Below are positions 51,701 to 64,000 of a stretch of DNA of 64,000 bases, piece after piece. The position numbers and the translations under genes are program-made. Source of the stretch: Sorghum bicolor (Eukaryota; Streptophyta; Magnoliopsida; Poales; Poaceae); contig NC_012871.2 in the NCBI RefSeq assembly GCF_000003195.3, forward strand, positions 53,038,843 to 53,102,842, read 5' to 3'. Under the pieces are notes generated by a model that worked only from the letters and a program-made list of their open reading frames with translations, did no database searches and had not been told where the DNA came from. The stretch's first letter is position 1, and every line of letters begins with the position of its first letter.

Positions 51701-54700
51701 ATGGCCATCAACTTTGTTGTTCCTGAGGTCAGTTCATCACCCCATCTCTCCCGTATTTTCATCGTACTCCTGTTCATTCGCAGTTCATCTTACTGAATAC
51801 CCCTTTTTTCTTTTGTTCTTCTTTTACCCCAAAAACCTCTAGGATCTATCCAATAGAATTGTCATCCCTACCAATCAACCACACCTTCAGTGTCTCGGTC
51901 CGTTAGGGAACCCAGATCCTACCGATCTGATCAACACAGAGACAAACATAATCCCCTTCAAAGCCGAGAACTTCTCTCTAGATCTGTGGAAAGACGCCTT
52001 CCGTTCCTGGCCCAGTCCTACCAAGGGATGGAAGGATTGGTTTTTGAGAGTCAGCCATTCAAATGAGGTTCAGTGGGGTGAGCGAAAACTAGACCAATGC
52101 ATCAGGTTGTCATTTGTCGATATGCATAGGAATGAGTCAATGCTAATTGCCGCATCATATTTCTGGTCAGACACACTCAATGCCTTTGTTTTCGGCCATG
52201 GCCCTGCTTCTCCCACTCTTGTCGATGTACTTATGCTCACCGGCTTAGATGTATCCACTGCCGATAGTAGTCACATATTCGACACCATAGTGCTAAGGTG
52301 GAAACCCGCTCTATCGGCGGCTGGTCTGGATACATTCAGAAGTACCGTAGAACGGGGCCTGTTAACATAAAGGAACAAACCACCTTTCTAAACATGTGGT
52401 TGGACAAATTTGTGTTCTGCGGTCGATCGGCAGGATCAACCTCTGTCTACTATAACACCCCAGTGTTATGGTTGCATTAATCATGTGCATAGCATGAGCA
52501 TCATCATCTACTCAAAGCATATCATGATCATCATCTATCTTGAGCCATGTCTTTCCATGCAAATATGTGATTTAAATTGTTTAAGTAGTCTTCCTATGCC
52601 TATGCTTGAGTGAACCATGCTTGTGTTTGTGCTCTATGCCTTGGTAATTAGTTTATCTATGCTTAACTTAACCTTGGGAACAATGTTCATGTTGATCACT
52701 TCTCCAAAATAATCACTTAAGTCATACTTATACAAATAGGCCCTAGAAACTTCTTTTGCTTAGGCTTTTAAAAAGTGTTTCCTAAAATCTTTGCATGTCA
52801 AAACTTTCTACAGCAAAGTTGTAGAAAAGTTTATAAGGAACAAAAGTTGTTTTATGTCCATCTCATGAAAATGATCACAACTAGCTCAACAGTGACCCAC
52901 AAGGCAAAATTGGGGCTGTTTCCAACACTTAGAAAATTTTTCTAAGTCTGGAATCGCTGCAGTTTGCTCGAGGGTGTCTTGTTCATCTTCCAGTTTGAAT
53001 TCTAGACCGAATCAGACCTTAATCGTGTAAGCAATGTTGGAGTCCTCATGTAGCTCTCCAGCATAGAGCAATTAGCCAGCAAAATCATCGAGTGGTTTGG
53101 GAGATAATCGCGCTGCAAGTTCGGGTTTCAGTCGGTGATCACGTCGCCTGAATCAGAGCCGAGCTCGCCGTCGTGGATGTCCAGAGCGACACCTGTCCGC
53201 CAGATGGCGCCCGTACGCCGGCGATGGCCCCACTCATCAGGTCGTCGATGTTGGCATGGACGCCACGGCACCCCGCACTGGCTCAGCGCCCGTCCATTCT
53301 CCTCCTTCCTCTCTCTCGCGCTCGCTCTGGCGGAAACGTCGTCGCCATTGCCGCCGAGAGCTTCGCCAGCTCTTCGCGCCCTCGCCTCTGCGTATTGCTT
53401 CGCCTCCGAGCGCCTCCAAGTCCGCCTCGAGCTCCTCCATCTTCTCCACCCATCGGTTGGATGAGATCTCCCCGAGGTGAGCGGCATTTCGCAAGTTCTT
53501 CGTCGTCGGGTTCGCGGCCGTCGCGACACCGATTCCGGCAAACCTCGCCGCTGCTCCTACCTTGCTTCCTTTCTTCTCTTTGGGTAGCGTTAGGTTCTGC
53601 TTAGGTCATGGCGTCGGTCCACGCCACGCCATTATGGCTGAAACCTCACCGTCGCGCGGGAACACGGTCGGCGCACCGCCGTGCTCACCGCCGACGAGCA
53701 CCTCGCACGTGAGTAGGCTCACCGGAGCCGTTAGGGTTAGGCGTTCCTACCTCGAAAGCTCCGCGCTGACTCACTGATGTTGTAGCCACCCTTCCCCGAC
53801 GCTCTACCGGTCGGAGATGGCCGGCGTAAGCCGGGGTAGCTCCGTCGTGCCGCCATGGCCTACGGCGACCCCTCTCCGTAGCCGAAACCCTAGCGCCACC
53901 TACCTCCTTCGATGCGGAATCACTCCAGGAGCACGCTGGTGCCCTTGGATCCGCCGGAGAAGCTCACCGTCGGCGAGCATTTGCCGGCGAAGGTGTCCTC
54001 TGTTCTCGGTCTCACTGACGCGCGGGTCCCGACTGTCAGTGACTCAACGGTCTTCTCCTTCCTTTTATTCAAATCCTGATTTTTGGCTTTCTTGCAAAAA
54101 TCATATCTCCTGTTTCTGAGATCCAAAAATTGTGAAACCAATTTTGTGGTATTCCTTGGGATAGTTTTTAATAAAAATATAAAATGAACCATGTTTTCTG
54201 GGAAAATAATTATTAGGATTTAATCTTGTTATTCATGAATAAATTCATATCTCTGGTTATACTGCTTATTTGGCTATGAAATTTTTATGGTAGTCTCTGT
54301 GTGGTACTAGAAGGCTATGATAAATATTTCATGATTTTTGGAGTACTGCAGCTTTGATATGTAATTTATGTTTGAAATTTGGCTTGTTTCCTTAATTAAA
54401 TCATATAAAATAATTGGTGCTTATGCTGGTGCTCTACTTTGGTAGTAAACTTGTTTATGGTATTCTTAATATGTAAATAATCTGAAATATACTGTTTGAC
54501 ACTTTGTAAGCCATGTTTCTGAATTTATGAAATAAACACCTTGTCACATGTTAAATGCGTATCTTTAATTTGGTATGTGCATTTGCTCTGAAACTTTTAT
54601 GGTGATGCTTTTGTGCTATACTTGTGCTTTTGTAATTTTTGTAGATTTTTCTGAGCACTTTTACTAGTATCTTGTAATTATGCCCCTTTCTAGAATTTAA

Positions 54701-57700
54701 TTAATAAATGTCTTGTTAGTAAATAATTGGAGGTTGTTATATGATGTTCTGGTAACCTTATATTATGCTTGTGCTTATAAGTTATGTGGATGACACTGTT
54801 TATGCTTTGGCTTTATCATCAAATAATTAATTAAAGGATTAAAGGCTGTTCTGGACAGCAAGGGAGTAATATAGTCTTTACTTGTTGCTAACTTGGTTTT
54901 CTGGGAGGCTTGTATAAATCAAAGTTGTGGTAAACTTTATGGACTAGCTGTGGTTTAATTTTGGGGTCATTTGGCCTGGTAGTTTGAAAGTTATGTCTGT
55001 TCCAAGTTGGAGTTCCAGAAATGGGTGTCCTCTGTTTTTCTGGACAGAACCTGGGACTTTGTTTAAATGACCTGGTTAACCTATGAATCTTGCTGTCATG
55101 TTAAAAGATGATTTGTAGATAATTTTATAAGCTTTCCAGAATGTCCTCACTCATGTTTGTTGGCTCTGTCTAGTATTAGTTATGACCTGTTTACTGAGCT
55201 GGTTCTGTTATGTGATGCTTGCTGTTCTAGTACTTGGTAGATTTTGATTAGTTAACTTACTACCTTGTATGAACTTGTTATAACCGTTACTCCGTAAATG
55301 AGTGTCCAGTGAGTTTATTTATGTGTCAAGCATTCATCCTCTTTTATGCACATCTTCTTCTTAGTTGAGCATGCAATAGGTGCATCGGACGTGACCGCTT
55401 CCTTCGAGCTCCAAGCGAACCCCGAAGGACAGGAGGGCAACCAGGAGGTGGAGGTCCAGTCAGTCGGACTCGAGGAGCCCGAAGAAGAAGTTGAGTGCCC
55501 AAGTCATGAGCCAGCCTCGTTCGTGAAAGGCAAGCCCCAGAGCATTCTAAGTCTCCCTTTACTTTCGAAAGTTTACTTAATATGTTATATCTATTGATGC
55601 ATTAAGTGTAGGAGTTGTGATGAAACCTTTGCTGCACTTTACTCCATCCTTGTCCAGATAACTTACCATACCCTGGTTGTAGAGTTAGGATCGAGTAGCA
55701 GCTTAGCCATGCTTTAATCGGTAGAAGTTGGGTGATTTCCTGTCACCTGCGCGAAATAGGGTTATGTTGGGTCACGATGGACTATATGTGCTATCGTGGG
55801 TGGAACCGGATTAATTTGACTTAAGCCGGGCGGAGTTTTGCAAGGTTGTAGTAACTCCATCTGTGGCAGCTAAGGACCGACCGTTGTACGTCCTCTTATC
55901 ATGTTGAACGCATGCCTGACACTTAGTTGGCCGGATAACTCGTTCCGACCGTGAAGCCGAGTAATATGACTCAGGCCGGAAGGTCGATAAGTATAAAGTG
56001 CGCACTACCGGAGGAAGTGCGGTGTGCGGGGGACCATTGGCGTAAGTCCAAAGGCAGGTGAGTTAAAATTCCTGACCTCCCTAGTAGAGTGGTAGCCCTG
56101 GGAGTGCGGCGCTTATCGGAACCGCGATTCCTGAATCGTACTAAAGGTGACCCGTTGGCTCTCCGACGGGGGATGCTTGGGTGAGTGCTAGGAATACACC
56201 TCCAGCTGGATAGGAATTCGATTCGAATCGCCGTCTCTCCCGGTCAGTGAGAACTTGACAGAGCAGCGGCAAATGTAGCATTCACTAAAGAACTTTGGTT
56301 CATGATAATGATGATAGCAAGGAAAAGTACACGATGAACTTGATATGGTTATTATTGCTTGTAATAATCAAGTGAAGTGTTTAGTACAGGTGCTAATCTA
56401 GTGGTAGGCTGATGATAATAAATATGATGCTCTTACAATGGGTTAGTCATAATAAATGCTTTTGGCAAAATGTTGAGTCAACCAGCTCTACTTTTATATA
56501 TTAGCCTTGCATGATCCTTGGTGTCTTTTATGTTTTACTAGACGGGTAAGTCTAGCTGAGTACAATCTCGTACTCAGGGTTTATTTCCCACCTGTTGCAG
56601 ATGATATCTTTTATGATGGCTTCTGCAAGACCTGTCTCCATCCCGCTGGGGATGCGGACTAACCGTTGGGCACGGTTCTCCAACAAACTCGTACCTGCTG
56701 CTTTTGGATGGATGGCATGAGACTCTGGCAATAACAAGAACTTGTGAACTGAACTTGAACAAGTGTGTGTAATTATTTTGCTTCCGCTACTTCGAACATG
56801 TGTTGTAATAACTTAATAACTCCGATGTGGTGGCGCTTCGACGGCAATGAATGACTATGTAACATTCGCTGTGTTGTGCTGAATTATTATGATCTTGGTT
56901 TGTTACAAGTTGGTTTGAAGTCCTTCGTGATTTCAATTTGACTACCGGGATTATATGGGCTCAAGTTTGGAAACTTGATTGCTTGTCGATCGTTTCTACA
57001 CTGGAACTCTTATAATTTGGTCGGTTCTGTGACATCTACCTATCGGCAGCAGAGAGATTAGCTAATGGTGGCCGATTTCCCCTCGGCCGATACCTGCTTG
57101 GCTCTACCTATCATCTTCTCCACCAAGTAGCCAGAAAACTCCTGCTCGGTCAACCCATCGGTAACTTGGGGGGTCCCAGGTGGTTCATCAATATGTGGCT
57201 CAGCCACCATATGCACAAGCGCCTCGAGTTTGACCTCTTTGCACAACGTTTCCCTAGGGATATAGCCGAGGATCATGAACTGGGTGAAGAAGAATCGGCA
57301 ACTCGTCCTCCTCTGAACTTTGGTGAAGTTGCCATAGTCTTGCCTGGCACAGGGGGTAACGCAGATCAGGTTAGCCGATTCTTTCAGACTCTGTACGAGG
57401 GCCGGACCAAAGAACAACGAGCGTGGATGCCTTATGAAGACCTAGACACCAGATTCCCTTTGGTCTTCCATCCCTTCAACGATGCTCTCAATAAGGATCA
57501 TAATGTGATGATGGCACTTATCACCCCAAGGGCCATACCAGTAAACTTTTTTGGCAGTGGGAAAGCCTCCAACCAGACCTATGAATTCTACAACCCATCG
57601 GCACTAGCTCGTCAACTGGCTTTTGGTCAGTTACCGATTGCACTTTGTTATGCCGATATGATAAAATCCAGGGAAACCATCACTAGTCTTCTTGAATGGA

Positions 57701-59547
57701 CCAGGATAGCTCAACTGCCACCAAATGCTGACATAGATGCCGATTTATCAGATTGGATCTCGGCCCTCTTCATTACTCAGGCATACAAACAATGGTGGGA
57801 AGAATGGAAAGAGCATCTGTTCTGCAGATCGGCTCTTACGTACCGTGGTATGATTGACCCTCAATACAAGGTCCCTAACAATACTGTAAGTATTCTTACA
57901 CCGACGTTTCAATTTCTTCACTGTCCTTTTCAATCGGTAATCCCCTTTCTTCATCTCATGCAGGTTGATGATGCACCACCATCGGTCAGCAGGAGTGGTA
58001 AGCCGATTGCGCTTCTTCCATTGGGCCCAATCTCTACGATCGGCAACAATGCTCCCACCTTGGCTGCTATAATGCATCGGGGGGTACGTCTCAAGAAAGT
58101 CACCACCAAGCGGACGAAAGCATCTCCATCGGTAGCTGCTTCTACTTTAGCACAGGCTTCCAAGGTAAATTTTCAAACTCTTTCATCCATACCGATTCCA
58201 TTCTTACATTTGTTACACTTGTACTCACAAATTTTTATTGTTGTACCAGCACACCGGTGCATCGGCAAGGACCAAAAGCATAAGTGCCGATGCCCCCCAG
58301 TCCAGTCAACCGAAGAGAAAAGGTGCCAAGAGTACCAGATCACAAGCAAAGCGCCAAAGAATAGCAACGCCTTCTCCTCCCCCAGTATCTCCAATCCCAG
58401 TGGAGTCTTCTCCCTCTTCTCCAGAAGCTCAGACATAGCAGATACCTTCTCCTCAGCCACAAGAAGAACCTCACGTAGAAGAACCCCAGCCACAGGAACC
58501 TCAGTTAGAAGGCACATCGGCTGACGTGCATGAGCAAACTGCCGATCCAGCAAGTCCAATTATAGCATCGGTAGTTTCCTCCATCCAAATAAGTACTGCT
58601 CCTCCTCAAGGTAACATATTCTCTAGGAAATCATTGCCGATGAACTTACTTTCCCCATCTTGTAATTATTTCTGTTAATCTTCCAGCTGACATAGTCTCA
58701 TCGGCAATTCCAGCCGATCAGCCCGTGGTTCCATCGGCATCATCTAGTCAGAGGCGAGAGATGGCCCTGAAGCAAGTAAGTTACCCAATCTCTATCTGCA
58801 TCGTTTATCAATGATTGATCATAGAGTAACTTATTTTATCTTCCTTTTCAAGAACAGGATTCTCCTGACAGCCTATTCTCTTTTGCCATCAACATCTCTG
58901 AGGATGAAAGCGAGGAGGCAAGTTCTTCTCAAGCGGTCGGAATTACATCGGCAGAGATCAGGGCAAAGTTAGAAGAATTATCAGCCCTCCTTCATCAAGA
59001 CACGGCCCAACTGGTTGATGACTCCGACCCGGCCAAGACCTTGTTCAAGACCCTCAGAGGCCAAATTTCTGCCGATGCTGAAGAAATCCTTTTTCAAGCT
59101 ACACATCTAGAGAGCCGTCAGCTACAATACCAAAAGGCTACCCAGCGTCTTGCCGATAGAGTTGCTCAGGCTCAGCTTACTGAGGAGATGATGAAAGTGA
59201 AGCTCCTTGCCGATGAGAAACACAAGAACATCGGCATCTTGAAGTCCTCAGGAGATGCGCTGAAGCATAAGATCTCTGATCTGTCGGCAAAAAGAGAAGC
59301 CCTGTTGGCAGAACTCAAGCAAGTAGAAGAAGCTTTGTCCCAAGCTCAACAAGAGGAAAGCCAGCTGCCTGAGACGATCAAACTTCTTGAACAAGAGCGA
59401 AATGTTCATGGTCGCAAAGCGTTGTAGATGAAGAAGAAGCTGAAGCCAGTGGAGGGTTCTGCAGATGATGACGTGAAAGAGATAGAAGAAGCCAACCAGA
59501 TCCGTCTACATGCCATATCGACGATCCAGGCGTTGTTGAACATATGA
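51701..59547 (+). pseudogene. antisense PMD-like gene of T3, split by a solo LTR
   Basis: Exons: 51701-51727 (MAINFVVPE), 51843-52450 plus 57040-57885 (exon 2, split by the solo LTR), 57964-58164, 58250-58610, 58687-58775, about 58862-59547. Introns keep GT-AG (donors GTCAG, GTAAGT, GTAAAT, GTAACA, GTAAGT). The PMD-like region resembles T2, and the exon 6 coiled coil is recognisable. Breaks: an indel frameshift near 52285-52290, stop TAG at 58436-58438, stop TAG at 59425-59427 (CAA in T2), and the last acceptor changed so that only a nearby AG remains. Not functional, but exon lengths (201 in exon 3, 89 in exon 5) match T1. Confidence 0.8.
52451..57034. repeat. 4.6 kb solo LTR in the T3 PMD exon, TSD TCTAC
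   Basis: It begins TATAACACCCC and ends TCTGTGACA, flanked by TCTAC at 52446-52450 and 57035-57039. Removing it and one TCTAC restores continuity with T2 exon 2. The ends resemble the 3.7 kb LTR at 8721-12408, so it is of the same broad gypsy type, but the interiors are not obviously alike. It contains a GC-rich block (about 53120-54050) with overlapping ORFs on both strands and no recognised domain, and otherwise AT-rich sequence. No internal region, so it probably arose by LTR-LTR recombination. Confidence 0.9.
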
Positions 59548-59598
59548 ACTCTTCATCGGCGGTGTTCTTTGCTTCTTCATTCTAACCATTTTGGTCTA

Positions 59599-59685
59599 GC
59601 CGATAGGACTGTTATCGGCACCCGTTTAAAACATTAAGTCTGGTTCCAGGCACAGTTTGATCCAGCCGATAGAAATGTTATCGGC
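59599..59685. repeat. twin GCCGATA...TATCGGC hairpins (T3)
   Basis: 59599-59619 and 59665-59685, each GCCGATA, 7 bases, TATCGGC. They lie between the stop of the antisense gene (59547) and the end of pol (59696), as in T1 and T2. Confidence 0.85.
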
Positions 59686-59695
59686 ATTTGAACTT

Positions 59696-62600
59696 CTACG
59701 CATCGACCCAGATGCTTGGGTAATATTTTTTCAGATATTTACCATTTAATGCCCTGGGAAATTCAACTCCTTCGAGAGTTTCTAAGATATAAGCGTTTCC
59801 AGGAGCCGACCGATTTACTCGATAGGGACCTTCCCAATTAGCAGACCACTTCCCGAACTTTGAACTTTTAGTCCCGATCGGTAAAATTAGTTTCCATACT
59901 AAATCTCCATCGGCAAACTCCTTAGGTTTTACCCTCTTATCAGACCATCTGGCAACTCTCTTCTTATTCTCTTCTATACTTATCAAAGCCTTTAACCGAT
60001 GCTCTGCTAGATCATCCAACTCGTCTGTCATCAAAGTTGCATAATCATCGGCAGCCAATTGGTTTTGAAAAGATAGTCGCCTAGATCCAGTCTTAATCTC
60101 CCAAGGTAGCACTGCATCGTGCCCATACACCAATTGATAAGGTGAAACTTTGGTCGATCCATGACAAGCTATCCGATATGACCATAAAGCTTCATTCAAC
60201 AACGTATGCCACCTTCTAGGGTTTTCTTCAATCTTTCGTTTAATAAACTTGATAATTCCTTTGTTAGATGCCTCGGCCTGCCCATTAGCTTGAGCATAAT
60301 AAGGAGAAGAATTCAACACTTTAATTCCCATACCGATTGCAAACTCGTCAAACTCCCCCGATGTGAACATAGTACCCTGATCGGTAGTAATCGTCTGAGG
60401 AATACCAAATCGGTAAATAGTATGCTCCTTCACAAAATCAATCATATTGGCCGATGTAACCTTCTTCAAAGGAATTGCTTCCACCCACTTGGTGAAATAA
60501 TCAGTAGCAACTAAGATGAATTTGTGTCCTTTACTAGAAGGCGGATAAATCTGACCGATTAGATCAATAGCCCATCCCCGGAACGGCCAAGGCTTAATAG
60601 TGGGATTCATAGCTGATGCGGGTGCTCTTTGAACATTGCCAAACTTCTGACACCCTTGACATCCCTTGAAATATTTAAAGCAATCATTAAGTATGGTTGG
60701 CCAATAATACCCATTCCTCCTAATCATCCACTTCATCTTGAATGCCGACTGATGTGCTCCACATACTCCTTCATGGATTTCTCCCATCAAACTTTTAGCT
60801 TCATCTTCACCCAAGCATTTGAGAAGAATTCCATCAATTGTTCGATAATACAATTCATCTTCGAGGAGCACATACTTGGTGGCTTGAAACCGAACACGTC
60901 TCTCGACTTTCTTGGATGGATCCTTCAAATAATTAACAATTTCTTTTCTCTAATCACCGGCACCAACTGCCGATATTGTATTCAACATGGGCTGGTATCC
61001 TGAAGCATGCTGAGCCAACCGATTGGCCTCCTCATTATGCAACCGAGGAACATGCTCTAATCGTAAATCCTTGAATTCCTTTAATAATTGCATACTCCTT
61101 TCGTAATAAGTTATTAGGACTTCACTTCAGCATTCATAACTCCCAGCTAATTGATTTATAACCAACATGGAATCCCCAAAGATCTCGACAACATTAGCAT
61201 GAACTTCTTTTAACAACTCCAACACTTTGATTAGAGCTTGATACTCAGCTTGATTATTCGTTGATGCGGCAGCAATCGGCAAGGAGAATTCATACTTCCT
61301 TCCCCGAGGGGAAATTAGCACTATGTCGATTCTTGCCCCCCGATCACACGTGGATCCATCAAAGAAGAGTGTCCAAGGTATGATTTCCAAAGTTTCCACT
61401 GTACCGCAATGTTGAGTCACAAAATCGGCCATAACTTGTCCTTTAACCGCTTTAGCCGATTCGTAACGCAGATCGAATTCCGACAGTGCCAAAATCCACT
61501 TACCGATTCTACCACTCATGATCGGCATAGATAGCATGTATCGGACCACATCATCTTTGCAAACAACAGTGCATTCGGCCGATAGCAAATAATGTCATAA
61601 CTTAATACAGGAGAAATACAAACATAAGCATAGTTTCTCAATAGCCGAATACCTGGTCTCAGTATCAATCAACCTTCTGCTTAAGTAATAAATTACACGC
61701 TCCTTCCCTTCAAACTCTTGAATCAAAGCTGAACCGATGACCATCCCATCGGTAGACAAATACAATCTGAAGGGCTTTCCTTGCTGAGGTGGAATCAGAA
61801 CCGGAGGATTCACCAAATAATTCTTGATTTCATCTAGGGCCAACTGTTGCTCTTTTCCCCATACGAATTCTTAATCGGCTTTTAATTTGAGTAAAGGACT
61901 GAAAGCACGGATTTTACCAGACAAATTAGATATAAACCTTCTGATAAAATTCACCTTGCCGATCAAGGACTGGAGCTCAGTTTTGTTGGTAGGAGCAACT
62001 ATTTTGTTGATAGCATCAATGGATCTTCTGCTAATCTCAATCCCTCTTTGATGTACCATGAAACCAAGAAACTGTCCTGCCAATACACCAAATGCACACT
62101 TATTAGGATTCATCTTCAAACCATGTTTTCTTGTGCATTCCAACACTTTTCACAAATCGGCAAGATGCTTCGTGAAATCCCCAGATTTAACCACCACATC
62201 ATCAATATAAATCTCCACCAGCTTGCCGATGAACTCGTGAAATATAAAAGTCATGGCCCTTTGATAAGTAGCACCAGCATTTTTCAAGCCAAAGGTCATT
62301 ATTATCCACTCAAACAGCCCAACATGACCAGGACATCTAAATGCAGTTTTTGGGATATCTTCTTCAGCCATGAATATTTGGTTGTATCCTGCATTGCCAT
62401 CCATAAAGCTAATGACCCGATGCCCAGCCGCAGCATCAACTAGCAGATCGGCAACCGGCATCGGGTAACCATCCATCGGCGTAGCTTTATTAAGATTCCT
62501 GAAATCAATGCAAACCCGAAGCTTCCCATTTTTCTTGTAAACTGGAACAACATTGGAAATCCACTCGGCATACCGACATTGCCGAATAAATATAGCTTCA

Positions 62601-62929
62601 ATAAGTTTGGTTATTTTGGCCTTAATATCAGGAAGAATATTAGGATTACATCGGCGAGCTGGCTGTTGTTGCGGCCGAAATCCAGACTTGATGGGTAACC
62701 GATGTTCAACAATTGATCGGTCTAAATCAGGCATCTCAATATAATCCCAAGCAAAGCAATCTTTATATTCCTTTAACAAATCGGTTAACTGCTGCTTACA
62801 CTCAGAACTCAACTTAGCACTAATAAAAGTAGGTCTAGGTTTATCACCACTACCTATATCTACTTCTACCAAATCATCGGCCGATGTGAATCCTTGGGCT
62901 AATTTTCCATCATCGGCGAACCTATCCAT
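59696..62929 (-). pseudogene. RT-RNase H-aRNase H-integrase ORF of T3 (stops)
   Basis: Same domain order as T2: RT with YIDD, RNase H, archaeal-type RNase H (FFDGSTCDRGA), integrase with HHCC finger and DDE. Five in-frame stops were seen, near 62153 (after ADL), 61875 (CAA to TAA), 61598, 61129 and 60951 (TGG to TAG in DWRK). Most are explained by C-to-T or G-to-A change. The integrase portion (59696-60928) remains open for 410 codons. Confidence 0.88.
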
Positions 62930-64000
62930 TAAAACTCCTCATCAGAACCGACTGCTTGGATCGGTGGAATTTCATAATCGGCGACTTTGAGGAAATCCTT
63001 CTCCCAAATTTCTCCCGAGATGCACCTAGTCCTTTCATAAGTATCTGCCTCTGCTGATGCAATAATATAGGAAGTATCTCCCGGGACAATCTCAATCTTG
63101 TCACCTACCCATTGTACCAAGCATTGGTGCATTGTAGATGGGATGCAACAATTGGCATGAATCCAATCTCTCCCTAGAAGCAGATTATAGGCACCTTTTC
63201 CGCTGATCACGAAGAAAGTTGTCGGCAAGGTTTTGCTGCCGATGGTCAATTCGATGCATATTGCTCCTTTGATTGGGGACACGTTCCCTTCAAAGTCTTT
63301 GAGCATCATATCGGTCTTGGTTAAATCTTGATCTCCTTTTCCAAGCTTCCGATAGACTGTATACGGCATGATGTTGATAGCAGCTCCTCCATCAATCAAT
63401 ATCTTGGTCATGGGTTGACCATCAACTCTCCCTTTGACAAACAGAGCTTTATGATGCTGCCTTTCATTGTCGGCAGGCTTTTCGAAGATGGCTGTCATCG
63501 GATCCAGAGCCAATTGAGCTATCTGGTCGGAAAACTCCAAATCTTCATCATCACTAGAGGGTGCAAGGAATTCCATCGGCAATATAAATACCATGTTAAC
63601 ACCTGCCGATGGCCCATTTCCCTTAGGGTCTGATTGTTGCTGATCCCCAGACTGGCCAGAATTCTCACCCTTGCTTAGCTCTTCTCGTCTCTCGCGTTGC
63701 AGTCTCCTCTACTGTGTCTTGGTCAATCCCTCTGGACACCATGGGGGAAGTGGTGACTGCCTTGTCGATGGACAACGATGTTCTGTCGACTCCATCCGAT
63801 GAGTATTAGCATCCCTGTGAAATACGAACTCATCGGGAACTCGTGCATTAGCCATCTCCTCAAGTTCTTCCTGATCCCTGGGAAAATATCCAACATGATC
63901 ACCAAGCCTATCGTGTACACTGAGTCTGCCCCCCAGCCGATCATGAACCGACGCTCTCCCCCTAATCGGCCCATTAAATCGCCGATTGTAATCATGATGG
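62929..64000 (-). pseudogene. gag-protease ORF of T3, C-terminal part
   Basis: The protease region MVFILPMEFLAP...ILIDGGAAINIM is open from 63594 down to the TAA that overlaps the pol ATG (TAATG). Upstream a TAG near 63711 (a Lys codon in T2) interrupts the frame. The basic Gag segment (DRLGGRLSVHDRLGD-like) continues to the window edge. Confidence 0.8.

Larger units (their letters stand above)
50487..64000 (-). mobile_element. Tat-like Ty3/gypsy element T3 (decayed, continues past window end)
   Basis: Minus-strand element inserted into C1 integrase after AACAT (50482-50486). It has the 3' LTR (50487-51170), the antisense PMD-like gene (plus strand, 51701-59547) interrupted by a 4584 bp solo LTR, the twin hairpins, RT-INT (59696-62929) with stops, and part of gag-protease (62929 on). 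The 5' LTR is outside the window. Confidence 0.9.

Noticed and set aside
53128..54119. Several 70-140 codon ORFs on both strands
   Set aside because: Inside the solo LTR GC island; Arg/Ser/Pro-rich low-complexity translations without homology I can recognise.

Overview
This window is plant nuclear DNA, almost certainly from a grass (Poaceae, probably panicoid). It is a nest of LTR retrotransposons with smaller pieces of a CACTA DNA transposon and a LINE. I found no host gene, rRNA, tRNA or CRISPR array. The grass call rests on the mix of families: Athila-type and Tat-type Ty3/gypsy elements, Sirevirus-type copia LTRs rich in CACCGGAC/GTCCGGTG modules, and long LTRs beginning TATAACACCCC.

Layout. 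1-5221: 3' half of an Athila-like element (A): end of integrase, a downstream extra ORF, 3' LTR. 5222-6521: right part of a copia (Sirevirus-like) LTR. 6522-8336: decayed CACTA-type sequence on the minus strand. 8340-8720: a gypsy gag-protease scrap. 8721-12408: a 3.7 kb LTR of a second gypsy type with a remnant primer binding site. 12490-32676: Athila-like element B (plus strand), split by Tat-like element T1 (18879-29967). 32677-33312: LINE reverse transcriptase fragment (minus). 33313 onward: Sirevirus-like copia element C1 (plus), whose integrase gene is hit twice, by Tat-like T2 (38020-50269, minus) and T3 (50487 to beyond the window end, minus). T3 is itself hit by a 4584 bp solo LTR (52451-57034). 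Nesting order is readable from target duplications: C1, then T2 and T3, then the solo LTR in T3; B, then T1 in B.

The most interesting system is the Tat-like family, present as three copies. Each carries gag-protease and RT-RNase H-aRNase H-integrase in two frames joined by a TAATG stop/start overlap. Between pol and the 3' LTR, on the opposite strand, each carries a multi-exon gene for a plant mobile domain (PMD)-like protein with a coiled-coil C-terminus. That gene has its own conserved TATA box and conserved GT-AG introns. T2 is very young: its LTRs differ at one position by my reading, and both gag-pol frames are open. T1 and T3 are decayed.

A second theme is short GC-rich (near-)palindromic modules, a different one for each family: GGGGTCGSCCGACCCC in A, GGGCGCCCGCCC in B, CACCGGACGC/GCGTCCGGTG in the copia LTRs, and GCCGAT/ATCGGC throughout the Tat elements. 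The 3.7 kb LTR also holds an array of small hairpins whose stems differ in sequence yet stay self-complementary around a near-constant TGCT loop. Exact boundaries and divergence counts were read by eye and may be off by a few bases.
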